Source of the DNA: Haemophilus sp.
GTDB lineage: Bacteria > Pseudomonadota > Gammaproteobacteria > Enterobacterales > Pasteurellaceae
DNA length: 53,847 bases
NCBI GenBank assembly: GCA_019423025.1
Contig: JAHZCD010000011.1
Location: forward strand, 1 to 53,847
Direction: 5' to 3'
In this document: positions 16,293 to 25,180 of the stretch, piece by piece
Layout: every line of letters begins with the position of its first letter
Position numbering within the stretch: the stretch's first letter is position 1
Position numbers and translations under genes: made by a program
The notes under the pieces: model-generated
What the model was told of the DNA's origin: nothing
Database searches by the model: none
What the model saw: the letters and a program-made list of their open reading frames with translations, nothing else

Positions 16293-17918
16293 ATGCAACA
16301 CAAACTACTCTTCTCTGCAATCGCTCTTGCTCTTTCCTATTCTGCGCAAGCAGTTATAGTGCCTGAGGGAACACAATTAGATGAAAAACAGCATATCGTG
16401 CTCAATAATGGGGCAGAACCACAAAGTTTTGACCCACAAAAAACCGAAGGTGTGCCAGAATCTAACGTTGCCTATCAATTACTTGAAGGCTTAGTCACCT
16501 CAGACTCTGAAGGTAAACTTCAACCGGGTGTAGCTGAAAGCTGGGAAAATACACCTGACTTCAAAACTTGGACATTCCATTTACGTAAAGATGCTAAATG
16601 GTCAAACGGTGATCCCGTTACTGCGCACGATTTCGTGTTTGCGTGGCGTCGTTTAGTGGATCCTGCAACTGCTGCACCTTACGCGAGTTACTTAAGCTAT
16701 TTACAAGTAGAAAATGCGCAAGACATTATTGACGGTAAGAAAAAACCGGCTGAATTAGGCGTGGAAGCAAAAGATGATTACACTTTTGTGGTTCATGCGA
16801 CCAATCCTGTGCCTTATGCGGTTAGTTTAACGACTCACCAATCTTTATTGCCATTACCACAAAAAGTCGTCGAAAAATTGGGTGATGCATGGGTGAAAAA
16901 AGAAAACTACGTGGGTAACGGTGCGTATAAACTGGCTAACCACATCATTAACGAAAAAATCGAATTTGAACGTAACCCACTTTATTGGAATGATAAAGAA
17001 ACCGTAATCAATAGCGCGACATTCCTCGCTATTGAGAACCCAAGTACCGATGTAGCGCGTTATCGTGCGGGCGATTTAGACATGACCAGTTATGGTTTGC
17101 CGCCAGAACAATTCGCTAAATTACAAAAAGAATTGCCAGGCGAAGTATACATTACTCGTACCCTAGCAACTTATTCTTATGAATTAAACAATAAAAAAGC
17201 GCCTTTTGATAACGTGAATGTTCGTAAAGCCTTGAACTTATCCCTTGATCGTAATGTAATCACCGATAAAGTATTGGGCCAAGGTCAAACACCAACCTAT
17301 GTGTTTACCCCGACTTACATCGAAGAAGGTCATCTCATTCAACAACCTGCTTATTCAAAAGAACCGATGGCACAACGTAATGAAGAAGCCATTAAACTCT
17401 TAGAAGAAGCTGGTTACAGCAAAGCGAATCCGTTGAAATTCACCATTCTTTACAATACCAATGAAAACCACAAAAAAGTGGCGATTGCTGCAGCATCTAT
17501 GTGGAAAGCGAACACCAAAGGTTTGATTGATGTGAAATTAGAAAACCAAGAGTGGAAAACTTACATTGATAGCCGTCGTGCAGGTCGTTACGATGCGGCA
17601 CGTGCAGGCTGGAATGCGGATTACAACCAAGCAACCACATTCGGCAACTATTTCTTATCTAATTCGAGTAACAATACCGCGAAATATGCGAACCCTGAAT
17701 ACGATAAAGCCATTGCTGAATCTTATGTCGCAACGGATGCGGAAGGACGTGCAAAGGCCTACGCGAAAGCCGAAGAAATTCTTGCAAAAGATTTCGGTAT
17801 CGTGCCAATCTTTAACTATGTAAATCCTCGCTTAGTGAAACCTTACGTAAAAGGCTATTCAGGCAAAGATCCACAAGATCACATTTACTTACGCAACCTT
17901 TATATTATTAAACATTAA
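16293..17918 (+). CDS. oppA: Periplasmic oligopeptide-binding protein OppA
   Basis: OppA captures peptides of about two to five residues for the OppBCDF importer. The 541-residue protein has a Sec signal peptide (cleavage predicted after SAQA, near residue 19) and the SBP family 5 pattern, such as NNGAEPQSFDPQKTEG, VAESWENTPDFKTWTFHLRKDAKWSNGDPVTA and YVGNGAYKL. The first codons contain AACACAAAC (16298-16306), close to the sequence targeted by the GcvB small RNA in oppA mRNAs. An inverted USS pair after the stop probably reduces read-through into oppB, giving excess binding protein. Confidence 0.95.
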   Translation: MQHKLLFSAIALALSYSAQAVIVPEGTQLDEKQHIVLNNGAEPQSFDPQKTEGVPESNVAYQLLEGLVTSDSEGKLQPGVAESWENTPDFKTWTFHLRKDAKWSNGDPVTAHDFVFAWRRLVDPATAAPYASYLSYLQVENAQDIIDGKKKPAELGVEAKDDYTFVVHATNPVPYAVSLTTHQSLLPLPQKVVEKLGDAWVKKENYVGNGAYKLANHIINEKIEFERNPLYWNDKETVINSATFLAIENPSTDVARYRAGDLDMTSYGLPPEQFAKLQKELPGEVYITRTLATYSYELNNKKAPFDNVNVRKALNLSLDRNVITDKVLGQGQTPTYVFTPTYIEEGHLIQQPAYSKEPMAQRNEEAIKLLEEAGYSKANPLKFTILYNTNENHKKVAIAAASMWKANTKGLIDVKLENQEWKTYIDSRRAGRYDAARAGWNADYNQATTFGNYFLSNSSNNTAKYANPEYDKAIAESYVATDAEGRAKAYAKAEEILAKDFGIVPIFNYVNPRLVKPYVKGYSGKDPQDHIYLRNLYIIKH

Positions 17919-17934
17919 TTCGTTGCTCGTATTT

Positions 17935-17973
17935 AAGTGCGGTTAAAAATTATCGTGTTTTTTGACCGCACTT
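17935..17973 (+). terminator. Inverted USS pair inside the opp operon
   Basis: AAGTGCGGT (17935-17943) and ACCGCACTT (17965-17973), each with AT-rich inner flanks, form a 9-bp stem with a 21-nt loop between oppA and oppB, followed by only a short T run. The likely effect is partial termination or 3'-end protection of oppA mRNA while oppBCDF stays co-transcribed. Confidence 0.6.
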
Positions 17974-17998
17974 TTCGCCCATTTTGGTTGGAGTTGTT

Positions 17999-18919
17999 AT
18001 GCTCAAGTTTATTTTTAAACGGCTGTTGGAAGCCTTGCCAACGCTGTTTATTTTGATTACTTTTTCTTTCTTTCTGATGCGTCTCGCCCCTGGCAGCCCG
18101 TTCACTTCTGAACGCGCTTATCCGCCAGAAGTCATGGCTAATATCGAAGCAAAGTATCATTTAAATGAACCATTATATAAACAATATTTCCTTTATTTAG
18201 AAAATCTTTCCAAAGGCGATTTTGGTCCATCTTTTAAATATAAAGACCAATCAGTCAATGATTTAATCGCGTCAGCTTTCCCTGTTTCCATAAAATTGGG
18301 AATGGTGGCCTTCGCCTTTGCAGTCGTGCTAGGGGTAACAGCGGGTACGCTCGCTGCACTTAATCAAAATAGCCGTTGGGATTATATTTTGATGAGTTTC
18401 TCGATGCTTGGGGTCATTATGCCAAGCTTTGTCTTCGCACCAGTCTTGGTGCTGATTTTCGCCATTTATTTAGGGTGGCTGCCAGCTGGTGGTTGGAACG
18501 GCGGTTCAGCAATGTACATTATTTTACCTGTAGCTTCCTTAACTATCGCTTATGTTGCAGGGATTGCGCGTATCATGCGTGGCTCGATGATTGAAGTGTT
18601 GCATTCCAACTTTATTCGAACTGCCAAAGCTAAAGGACTTTCCACGTCGAGAATCATTTTAAAACATGCTTTGCGCCCAGCCCTTTTACCTGTGATTACC
18701 TATTTAGGACCTGCTTTCGTAGGGATTATTACCGGCTCAATGGTCATCGAAAGTGTATTTGGTTTACCTGGCATGGGGTTATTATTTGTAAACGGCGCAT
18801 TAAACCGTGATTATTCTTTAGTTTTAAGCCTCACCATTTTAGTGGGGACATTAACCATTTTATTTAATGCGATTGTGGATATTTTATACGCCATCATCGA
18901 TCCAAAAATTCGTTATTAA
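17999..18919 (+). CDS. oppB: Oligopeptide ABC transporter permease OppB
   Basis: OppB is one of the two inner-membrane channel subunits of the oligopeptide importer. The 306-residue length equals E. coli OppB. An N-terminal membrane segment (ALPTLFILITFSFFLMRLAPGSPF) and the permease EAA loop (IRTAKAKGLSTSRIILKHALRP near residue 205) are visible. I start at ATG 17999, with GGAG at 17990-17993; an upstream TTG (17984) would add five residues. It follows the USS hairpin after oppA, with oppC nine bases beyond its stop. Confidence 0.95.
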   Translation: MLKFIFKRLLEALPTLFILITFSFFLMRLAPGSPFTSERAYPPEVMANIEAKYHLNEPLYKQYFLYLENLSKGDFGPSFKYKDQSVNDLIASAFPVSIKLGMVAFAFAVVLGVTAGTLAALNQNSRWDYILMSFSMLGVIMPSFVFAPVLVLIFAIYLGWLPAGGWNGGSAMYIILPVASLTIAYVAGIARIMRGSMIEVLHSNFIRTAKAKGLSTSRIILKHALRPALLPVITYLGPAFVGIITGSMVIESVFGLPGMGLLFVNGALNRDYSLVLSLTILVGTLTILFNAIVDILYAIIDPKIRY

Positions 18920-18928
18920 GGATAAGTT

Positions 18929-19864
18929 ATGACAGATTATCGTACTCAGCCGATTAATCAGAAAAATGCGGATTTTGTGGAGCAAGTGGCTGACCGTATT
19001 GAAGAAATGCAACTGGAAGGCCGCAGCCTATGGCAAGATGCGAAACGCCGTTTTTTCCGTAACAAAGCAGCCGTTGCCAGTCTGATTATTTTGGCGTTTA
19101 TTATTATATTTATCACCGTAGCGCCTTGGTTCTTCCCCTTTACCTATGAAGATACCGATTGGAATATGATGAGTGCCGCACCAACAATGGAAGGCTATCA
19201 CTTCTTCGGTACCGATGCCTCGGGGCGAGACTTACTGGTACGTACCGCTATTGGAGGACGTATTTCATTATTAGTCGGTATCGCTGGCGCTTTCATTTCC
19301 GTGACTATCGGCACAATTTATGGGGCAATTTCCGGATATGTGGGCGGTAAAACGGATATGTTGATGATGCGCTTTTTGGAAATTCTTAGCTCATTTCCAT
19401 TTATGTTCTTCGTCATTTTGTTAGTGACCCTTTTTGGTCAAAACATTTTCTTAATTTTTATCGCAATCGGAGCCATTGCTTGGCTTGGCCTTGCACGTAT
19501 CGTGCGTGGACAAACGCTCAGTCTAAAAAATAAAGAATTTGTCGAAGCCGCCATCGTTTGTGGCGTGCCACGTCGCCAAATCATTTTGAAACACATTATT
19601 CCGAATGTATTAGGCTTAGTAGCAGTGTATGCCTCACTTGAAGTACCTGGACTCATCCTATTTGAATCATTCTTAAGCTTCTTAGGATTAGGTACACAAG
19701 AACCGATGAGCAGTTGGGGCGCGCTATTAAGTGATGGGGCTGCGCAAATGGAAGTGTCGCCTTGGCTATTAATTTTCCCGGCATTTTTCCTTTGCCTTAC
19801 CCTATTTTGTTTTAACTTTATCGGTGACGGGTTGCGTGATGCACTCGATCCGAAAGATAGATAG
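18929..19864 (+). CDS. oppC: Oligopeptide ABC transporter permease OppC
   Basis: OppC is the second membrane subunit of the Opp channel (311 residues; E. coli 302). It has a cytoplasmic N-terminus with SLWQDAKRRFFRNKAA just before the first membrane helix, typical of the OppC/DppC N-terminal domain, then FFGTDASGRDLLVR. The EAA loop is FVEAAIVCGVPRRQIILKHI. It lies nine bases after oppB and ten before oppD, within a tight operon. Confidence 0.95.
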   Translation: MTDYRTQPINQKNADFVEQVADRIEEMQLEGRSLWQDAKRRFFRNKAAVASLIILAFIIIFITVAPWFFPFTYEDTDWNMMSAAPTMEGYHFFGTDASGRDLLVRTAIGGRISLLVGIAGAFISVTIGTIYGAISGYVGGKTDMLMMRFLEILSSFPFMFFVILLVTLFGQNIFLIFIAIGAIAWLGLARIVRGQTLSLKNKEFVEAAIVCGVPRRQIILKHIIPNVLGLVAVYASLEVPGLILFESFLSFLGLGTQEPMSSWGALLSDGAAQMEVSPWLLIFPAFFLCLTLFCFNFIGDGLRDALDPKDR

Positions 19865-19873
19865 GAGCGAATC

Positions 19874-20845
19874 ATGAATCCTTTATTAGATGTAAAAAAT
19901 CTCTACGTTCGCTTCAAAACACCTGATGGCGTTGTCACAGCAGTAAATGACTTAAACTTCACGCTCAATGCGGGGAGCACGCTCGGTATTGTAGGTGAAA
20001 GTGGTTCAGGCAAGTCACAAACGGCCTTTGCTTTAATGGGTTTATTAGCAGCCAACGGTGAAGTGGAAGGTTCAGCCATTTTTCAAGGGAAAGAATTAGT
20101 TAATTTACCGAATGCTGAATTGAATAAAATCCGCGCCGAGCAAATTTCCATGATTTTCCAAGATCCAATGACGTCGCTAAATCCTTACATGAAAATCGGT
20201 GAACAACTCATGGAAGTGCTGCAATTGCATAAAGGTTATGATAAACAAACTGCCTTTGCCGAATCCGTGAAAATGTTAGATGCCGTTAAAATGCCGGAAG
20301 CAAAAAAACGTATGGGCATGTATCCGCACGAGTTTTCAGGCGGTATGCGTCAACGCGTGATGATTGCGATGGCCTTATTATGCCGTCCAAAACTACTTAT
20401 TGCCGATGAGCCCACCACCGCTTTAGATGTGACCGTTCAAGCGCAAATCATGACTTTATTAAATGAGTTAAAACGTGAATTTAATACCGCAATTATTATG
20501 ATTACCCATGATCTTGGTGTGGTAGCAGGTATTTGCGATCAAGTCATGGTGATGTATGCTGGACGAACCATGGAATACGGCACAGCGGAACAAATTTTCT
20601 ATCATCCGACTCATCCTTATTCCATTGGCTTAATGGATGCAATTCCTCGCTTAGACGGCAATGAGGAACACTTGGTCACCATTCCTGGCAATCCACCAAA
20701 TTTGTTACATTTGCCAAAAGGTTGTCCATTCTCACCACGTTGCCAATTTGCTACCGAACAATGCCAAACTGCGCCCAAACTGACTACATTTAATCACAGT
20801 CAATTACGTAATTGTTGGTTACCCGAGGAGAAATTTACCCTATGA
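19874..20845 (+). CDS. oppD: Oligopeptide ABC transporter ATP-binding protein OppD
   Basis: OppD is one of two paired ATPases driving peptide import. Walker A GESGSGKSQ (near residue 40), the signature FSGGMRQRVMIAMAL, and Walker B LLIADEPTTALD are present. The C-terminal oligopeptide-transporter domain has the cysteine cluster (GCPFSPRCQFATEQC) that binds an Fe-S cluster in related transporters. Length is 323. The AGGAG ribosome site is at 19864-19868. The stop overlaps the oppF start (ATGA). Confidence 0.95.
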   Translation: MNPLLDVKNLYVRFKTPDGVVTAVNDLNFTLNAGSTLGIVGESGSGKSQTAFALMGLLAANGEVEGSAIFQGKELVNLPNAELNKIRAEQISMIFQDPMTSLNPYMKIGEQLMEVLQLHKGYDKQTAFAESVKMLDAVKMPEAKKRMGMYPHEFSGGMRQRVMIAMALLCRPKLLIADEPTTALDVTVQAQIMTLLNELKREFNTAIIMITHDLGVVAGICDQVMVMYAGRTMEYGTAEQIFYHPTHPYSIGLMDAIPRLDGNEEHLVTIPGNPPNLLHLPKGCPFSPRCQFATEQCQTAPKLTTFNHSQLRNCWLPEEKFTL

Positions 20846-21840
20846 CAGTCTCAAACAACAAAGAATTACTCCTTGAAGTCAATCACTTAGGCGTTAGTTT
20901 TAAAATTAAAAATGAGAAATCCCTTTTCTTCGCCAAACCGCAAACCTTAAAAGCGGTAAAGGATGTATCCTTTAAACTTTATGCAGGTGAAACCCTTGGC
21001 GTAGTAGGTGAATCTGGTTGCGGTAAATCCACACTTGCACGCGCTATTATCGGTTTAGTCGAAGCGAGTGAAGGGGAAATCTTGTGGCTTGGTAAAAATT
21101 TACGAAAACAATCAGCGAAACAATGGAAAGAAACGCGTAAAGATATTCAAATGATTTTCCAAGATCCACTCGCCTCTCTCAATCCTCGCATGAACATTGG
21201 CGAAATCATTGCTGAGCCATTAAAAATCTACCAGCCTCACTTAAGTGCTGTTGAAGTGAAAGAAAAAGTACAAGCAATGATGTTGAAAGTTGGGCTTTTA
21301 CCGAACTTGATTAACCGCTATCCGCATGAGTTTTCTGGTGGCCAATGTCAGCGTATCGGTATTGCTCGCGCGTTAATCATTGAGCCGAAAATGATCATTT
21401 GTGATGAACCCGTTTCTGCGTTAGATGTATCGATTCAGGCACAGGTGGTGAATCTATTGAAATCCCTGCAAAAAGAAATGGGGCTTTCCTTAATTTTCAT
21501 CGCCCATGATTTAGCGGTGGTAAAACATATTTCTGACCGCGTGTTAGTGATGTATTTAGGCAATGCCATGGAATTAGGCAGTGATGAGGAGGTATATAAC
21601 AATACCAAACATCCTTATACCAAAGCCTTAATGTCTGCAGTTCCGATTCCCGATCCAAAATTGGAACGCAATAAATCCATCGAATTGCTTGAAGGTGATT
21701 TGCCTTCGCCAATTAATCCACCGTCTGGTTGCGTGTTCCGTACTCGCTGTCTGAAAGCTGATGAAAATTGTGCGAAACAAAAACCATCTTTCACCAGCCA
21801 AAACAACAGCCATTTTGTGGCTTGTTTGAAAGTCTTATAA
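20842..21840 (+). CDS. oppF: Oligopeptide ABC transporter ATP-binding protein OppF
   Basis: OppF is the partner ATPase of OppD. Walker A GESGCGKST, the signature FSGGQCQRIGIARAL and Walker B MIICDEPVSALD are visible, and the C-terminus carries the Cys motif (GCVFRTRCLKADENC). I start at ATG 20842, which overlaps the oppD stop as ATGA and has GAGGAG at 20825-20830, giving 332 residues (E. coli 334). An upstream in-frame start at 20812 would lie well inside oppD and is unlikely. Confidence 0.95.
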   Translation: MTVSNNKELLLEVNHLGVSFKIKNEKSLFFAKPQTLKAVKDVSFKLYAGETLGVVGESGCGKSTLARAIIGLVEASEGEILWLGKNLRKQSAKQWKETRKDIQMIFQDPLASLNPRMNIGEIIAEPLKIYQPHLSAVEVKEKVQAMMLKVGLLPNLINRYPHEFSGGQCQRIGIARALIIEPKMIICDEPVSALDVSIQAQVVNLLKSLQKEMGLSLIFIAHDLAVVKHISDRVLVMYLGNAMELGSDEEVYNNTKHPYTKALMSAVPIPDPKLERNKSIELLEGDLPSPINPPSGCVFRTRCLKADENCAKQKPSFTSQNNSHFVACLKVL

Positions 21841-21846
21841 AACAAA

Positions 21847-21872
21847 AAGTGCGGTCAAAATTCACCGCACTT
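21847..21872. terminator. Shared inverted-USS terminator between oppF and the VirK-like gene
   Basis: AAGTGCGGT (21847-21855) faces ACCGCACTT (21864-21872) across an 8-nt AT-rich loop, with an A run on the left and a T run on the right. It lies in the 39-base gap between two convergent stop codons and can terminate both transcripts. Confidence 0.85.
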
Positions 21873-21879
21873 TTTACTT

Positions 21880-22749
21880 TTACAATCCTAACTTTTCTTC
21901 GATTAATTTAGCCAAATCATCTAGCATCGCATAACGCTTGCGATACATGGAGCGCTTTTTACTCGGCACATCATCAAGATTTCTATCTATTTCTAAAGGC
22001 AATTCCCAATAATCTTTCAACTGTCCACCTGATTCAGCAAAAATCGCATCATAATCTACAACATAATGAGAGCTTTGAATAAAACGCGATTTATTTTGAT
22101 ATTTTTGAGGAATACCTAACAATTGATTAAAGCCCAACACTTTCGTCAATGCTTTCATCGTTTCCACCATCAAATAAGCGGGGCGCAAACCATAACAAGT
22201 TTTTGTGAGTTGCTTGACCATCTCTTTAGAACCTTCAAAATTGGGCCCCTGCACTACAGAAATAAGCAATGACTCGCCAAGTTTGGCAAAAGTGGGTAAA
22301 TACACTAATTCATTACGTGGTTTATGCCATAACTCCAATACCCAATAGCCTTCCATTGGTTGGTGTGTGGTCATCGACAATGTCATTTCAAAATCAGGAA
22401 TTACCACCCCAAAACTTAATGGCGTTTTATAAATGGGTGTTGAAAGTGCGGTCAATTTTTCAGGTAAAAAACGTAGATTATCGCAGATAGCTTGGAAACG
22501 CTGCTTACGGTTAAAACGTTTATCTAAAAAGCGATAAACTAACGGATAACTATAATCTGCATGTTCATTTAATAATTTCACAAGGAAAGGATGCTGATTA
22601 ATAAATTGCTCAAATTGAGCAATTAATCCACGGTGTGAAAAAGCGCGAAGACGATAACGTAAACGCTTAAGCGCATAAGAACGCCCTGGTCTATCGGGAT
22701 AAACGGCTTCCGCTTTTGGCCAGCGATATTGATTCTCTTGAGATTCCAT
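21880..22749 (-). CDS. VirK/YbjX family protein (DUF535)
   Basis: This 289-residue cytoplasmic protein has no signal peptide or membrane segment. It resembles the DUF535/VirK/YbjX family, with MEGYWVLELWHKPRNELVYLPTF, SVVQGPNFEGSKEMVKQLTK, YGLRPAYLMVETMKAL and the late HYVVDYDAIFAESGG. VirK in Shigella affects IcsA production, and YbjX homologues affect envelope resistance to peptides; the biochemical activity is unknown. One USS lies inside the gene (22444). It converges on oppF and is divergent from engB. Confidence 0.8.
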   Translation of the reverse strand: MESQENQYRWPKAEAVYPDRPGRSYALKRLRYRLRAFSHRGLIAQFEQFINQHPFLVKLLNEHADYSYPLVYRFLDKRFNRKQRFQAICDNLRFLPEKLTALSTPIYKTPLSFGVVIPDFEMTLSMTTHQPMEGYWVLELWHKPRNELVYLPTFAKLGESLLISVVQGPNFEGSKEMVKQLTKTCYGLRPAYLMVETMKALTKVLGFNQLLGIPQKYQNKSRFIQSSHYVVDYDAIFAESGGQLKDYWELPLEIDRNLDDVPSKKRSMYRKRYAMLDDLAKLIEEKLGL

Positions 22750-22862
22750 AGTTATTAATATAATTAAAGAGGCTTTAAATCACGCAAAGCGCGCATTCTC
22801 TCACAATTTCAGCAATTTTTCTATTTGTGGTATGCTAGGGCCAATTGATGAAAGGAACAATT

Positions 22863-23477
22863 ATGTCTGAAATTAAACTGAATTATCATAAAACGCATTT
22901 TCTCACGAGTGCCCCCAATATTCGTTCAATCCCAGAAGATACAGGGATTGAAATTGCTTTTGCGGGACGCTCAAATGCAGGAAAATCAACCGCACTTAAT
23001 GCATTAACCAATCAGAAAAGCTTAGCCAGAACTTCTAAAACACCTGGTCGTACGCAGCTCATCAACCTTTTTGAGGTAGAGCCGAATTGTAAACTAGTGG
23101 ATTTACCTGGCTATGGCTATGCTGCTGTTCCTGAGAAAATGAAAATTGAATGGCAAAAATCCCTCGGGGAATATTTGCAAAAACGCGAATGTTTAGGCGG
23201 ACTTGTTGTTTTAATGGATATTCGCCATCCTTTAAAAGATCTCGACCAACAAATGATTGAATGGGCTGTTTCTGCTGATTTACCGGTTATGTTACTTTTA
23301 ACTAAAGCGGATAAGCTCAGTCAAAGTGCGCGTAGCAAACAAGTCAAAATGGTACGTGAAGCTATTTTGCCCTTCCAAGGTGATATTCAAGTCGAAGCCT
23401 TTTCTGCACAAAATAAGATTGGCATTGATAAATTAGCGGCCAAACTAGATAGTTGGTTTGCCCCACTTTTTGTGTAG
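22863..23477 (+). CDS. engB: Ribosome biogenesis GTPase EngB (YihA/YsxC)
   Basis: EngB is an essential GTPase of the TrmE-Era superfamily that helps assemble the 50S subunit. The motifs are in order: G1 GRSNAGKS (residues 35-42), G2 TPGRTQ, G3 DLPGYGYA, G4 TKAD. Length is 204 from ATG 22863, which has AAAGGA at 22850-22855. An earlier ATG at 22845 lacks support. Its terminator stem overlaps the promoter of comM downstream. Confidence 0.95.
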   Translation: MSEIKLNYHKTHFLTSAPNIRSIPEDTGIEIAFAGRSNAGKSTALNALTNQKSLARTSKTPGRTQLINLFEVEPNCKLVDLPGYGYAAVPEKMKIEWQKSLGEYLQKRECLGGLVVLMDIRHPLKDLDQQMIEWAVSADLPVMLLLTKADKLSQSARSKQVKMVREAILPFQGDIQVEAFSAQNKIGIDKLAAKLDSWFAPLFV

Positions 23478-23500
23478 CTTTTTATCAAGAAAAAAATGAT

Positions 23501-23566
23501 TTCTGCGATCAAGATCGCAAAAAAAGCACAGGATGCATGATTTCATTCTGTGCTTTTTTTTATAGT
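23501..23566 (+). promoter_or_regulatory. comM promoter with Sxy/CRP-S competence element
   Basis: The palindrome TGCGATCAAGATCGCA (23504-23519) with flanking T and A runs (23501-23522) matches the Haemophilus competence regulatory element (CRP-S), whose half-site core is TGCGATC rather than TGTGA. A -10 TATAGT lies at 23561-23566 with no good -35. A start site seven bases after it (about 23573) would place the palindrome centre (23511.5) at -61.5, the class I CRP position. CRP with Sxy should switch on comM here during competence. Confidence 0.82.
23519..23562. terminator. engB terminator lying inside the comM promoter
   Basis: AAAAAGCACAG (23521-23531) and CTGTGCTTTTT (23548-23558) form an 11-bp stem with a 16-nt loop and a following T run, 43 bases beyond the engB stop. 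It sits between the competence element and the comM -10, where a -35 would normally be. Confidence 0.82.
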
Positions 23567-23607
23567 GCGAAAATCTAATTATTTTGACCGCACTTTAAGG
23601 AATCTGA

Positions 23608-25137
23608 ATGTCTCTTGCCATTGTTTATAGCCGTGCCTCAATGGGCGTACAAGCTCCTCTTGTTACCATTGAGGTACACTTAAGTAACGGAAAGCCTGGA
23701 TTTACCTTAGTTGGTCTACCCGAAAAAACCGTAAAAGAAGCGCAAGATCGTGTCAGAAGTGCATTAATGAATGCCCAGTTCAAATATCCTGCTAAACGCA
23801 TCACCGTCAACCTTGCACCAGCCGATTTGCCCAAAGAAGGGGGACGATTTGATTTACCTATTGCAATCGGTATTTTAGCTGCATCAGATCAACTCGACGG
23901 TAGCCGTTTAAAACAGTTTGAATTCGTTGGTGAGCTTGCATTAACAGGTGAATTACGTGGTGTACACGGTGTTATTCCTGCCATTTTAGCGGCACAAAAA
24001 GCGAAACGCGCCCCCATTATCGCTTATCAAAATGCCAATGAAGCCTCACTTGTCTCAGAGCAAGAAACTTATTTCGCTAAAAACCTTTTGGAAGTCGTGC
24101 AATTCTTAAATAATCAAGAAAAATTACCTTTGGCCTCATTACTTGCACAAGAAAGTGCGGTCGGATTTTCAGCTAAAAATCACTTAGATTTGACGGATAT
24201 TATTGGTCAGCAACACGCCAAACGAGCTCTGACGATTGCAGCCGCAGGCCAGCACAACCTACTCTTTTTAGGTCCTCCCGGTACAGGTAAAACCATGTTG
24301 GCTAGTCGTCTCACTGCATTGCTCCCTGAAATGACCGATTTAGAAGCCATTGAAACGGCTTCAGTTACGAGCTTAGTACAAAATGAATTAAATTTTCATA
24401 ACTGGAAACAACGTCCGTTTCGAGCGCCACATCATAGTGCTTCTTTGCCTGCCTTAGTTGGCGGAGGAACCATTCCCAAACCAGGCGAAATATCGCTCGC
24501 ACATAATGGCGTACTTTTTCTTGATGAACTACCTGAGTTTGAGCGAAAAGTACTGGATGCGCTTCGTCAGCCCTTAGAAAGTGGAGAAATTATTATTTCT
24601 CGTGCCAATGCGAAAATCCAATTCCCTGCTCGCTTTCAATTAGTTGCTGCGATGAACCCAAGTCCAACCGGGCATTATACCGGAACACATAACCGCACCT
24701 CACCGCAGCAAGTGATGCGTTATTTAAATCGCCTTTCTGGGCCGTTTTTAGATCGTTTTGATTTATCTATTGAAGTCCCCCTTCTGCCGCAAGGTAGCCT
24801 ACAGAATACGGGTGATAGAGGCGAAACAAGCCAACAAGTACGAGAAAAAGTGTTAAAAGTGAGAGAAATTCAACTTGCTCGAGCCGGTAAAATCAATGCT
24901 TATCTTTCAAGCAAAGAAATTGAACGAGACTGTAAATTACAAGATAAAGATGCATTATTTCTGGAGAATGCTTTAAATAAACTCGGGCTTTCTGTTAGAG
25001 CCTACCATCGGATTTTAAAAGTCTCACGCACAATTGCCGATTTAAATGGCGAAAAAGAAATACAACAACCTCATTTAGCAGAAGCGCTAGGATATAGGGC
25101 GATGGATCGGTTGTTACAGAAATTATCTGCTGCTTAA
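23608..25137 (+). CDS. comM: ComM, Mg-chelatase-like AAA+ helicase for natural transformation
   Basis: ComM is a hexameric AAA+ helicase that extends heteroduplex joints when incoming DNA recombines during transformation. The N-terminal Lon-protease-like ChlI domain (VEVHL-type start, LPEKTVKEAQDRVRSA) is followed by the AAA+ core: Walker A GPPGTGKT near residue 225, Walker B VLFLDELPEF, and the Mg-chelatase C-terminal domain ending LGYRAMDRL. Length is 509. AAGGA stands before the ATG. A competence element and a USS lie in the upstream spacer, and a second USS (24153) lies inside. Confidence 0.95.
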   Translation: MSLAIVYSRASMGVQAPLVTIEVHLSNGKPGFTLVGLPEKTVKEAQDRVRSALMNAQFKYPAKRITVNLAPADLPKEGGRFDLPIAIGILAASDQLDGSRLKQFEFVGELALTGELRGVHGVIPAILAAQKAKRAPIIAYQNANEASLVSEQETYFAKNLLEVVQFLNNQEKLPLASLLAQESAVGFSAKNHLDLTDIIGQQHAKRALTIAAAGQHNLLFLGPPGTGKTMLASRLTALLPEMTDLEAIETASVTSLVQNELNFHNWKQRPFRAPHHSASLPALVGGGTIPKPGEISLAHNGVLFLDELPEFERKVLDALRQPLESGEIIISRANAKIQFPARFQLVAAMNPSPTGHYTGTHNRTSPQQVMRYLNRLSGPFLDRFDLSIEVPLLPQGSLQNTGDRGETSQQVREKVLKVREIQLARAGKINAYLSSKEIERDCKLQDKDALFLENALNKLGLSVRAYHRILKVSRTIADLNGEKEIQQPHLAEALGYRAMDRLLQKLSAA

Positions 25138-25144
25138 AAAATAA

Positions 25145-25170
25145 AAGGGCGAATGATTCGCCCTTATTTA
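25145..25170. terminator. Bidirectional terminator between comM and nfuA
   Basis: AAGGGCGAAT (25145-25154) and ATTCGCCCTT (25156-25165) form a GC-rich stem with the innermost pairs open as the loop. It is flanked by an A run on the left and TTATTT on the right, in the 43-base gap between convergent stop codons. Confidence 0.85.
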
Positions 25171-25180
25171 TCTTCTATGC

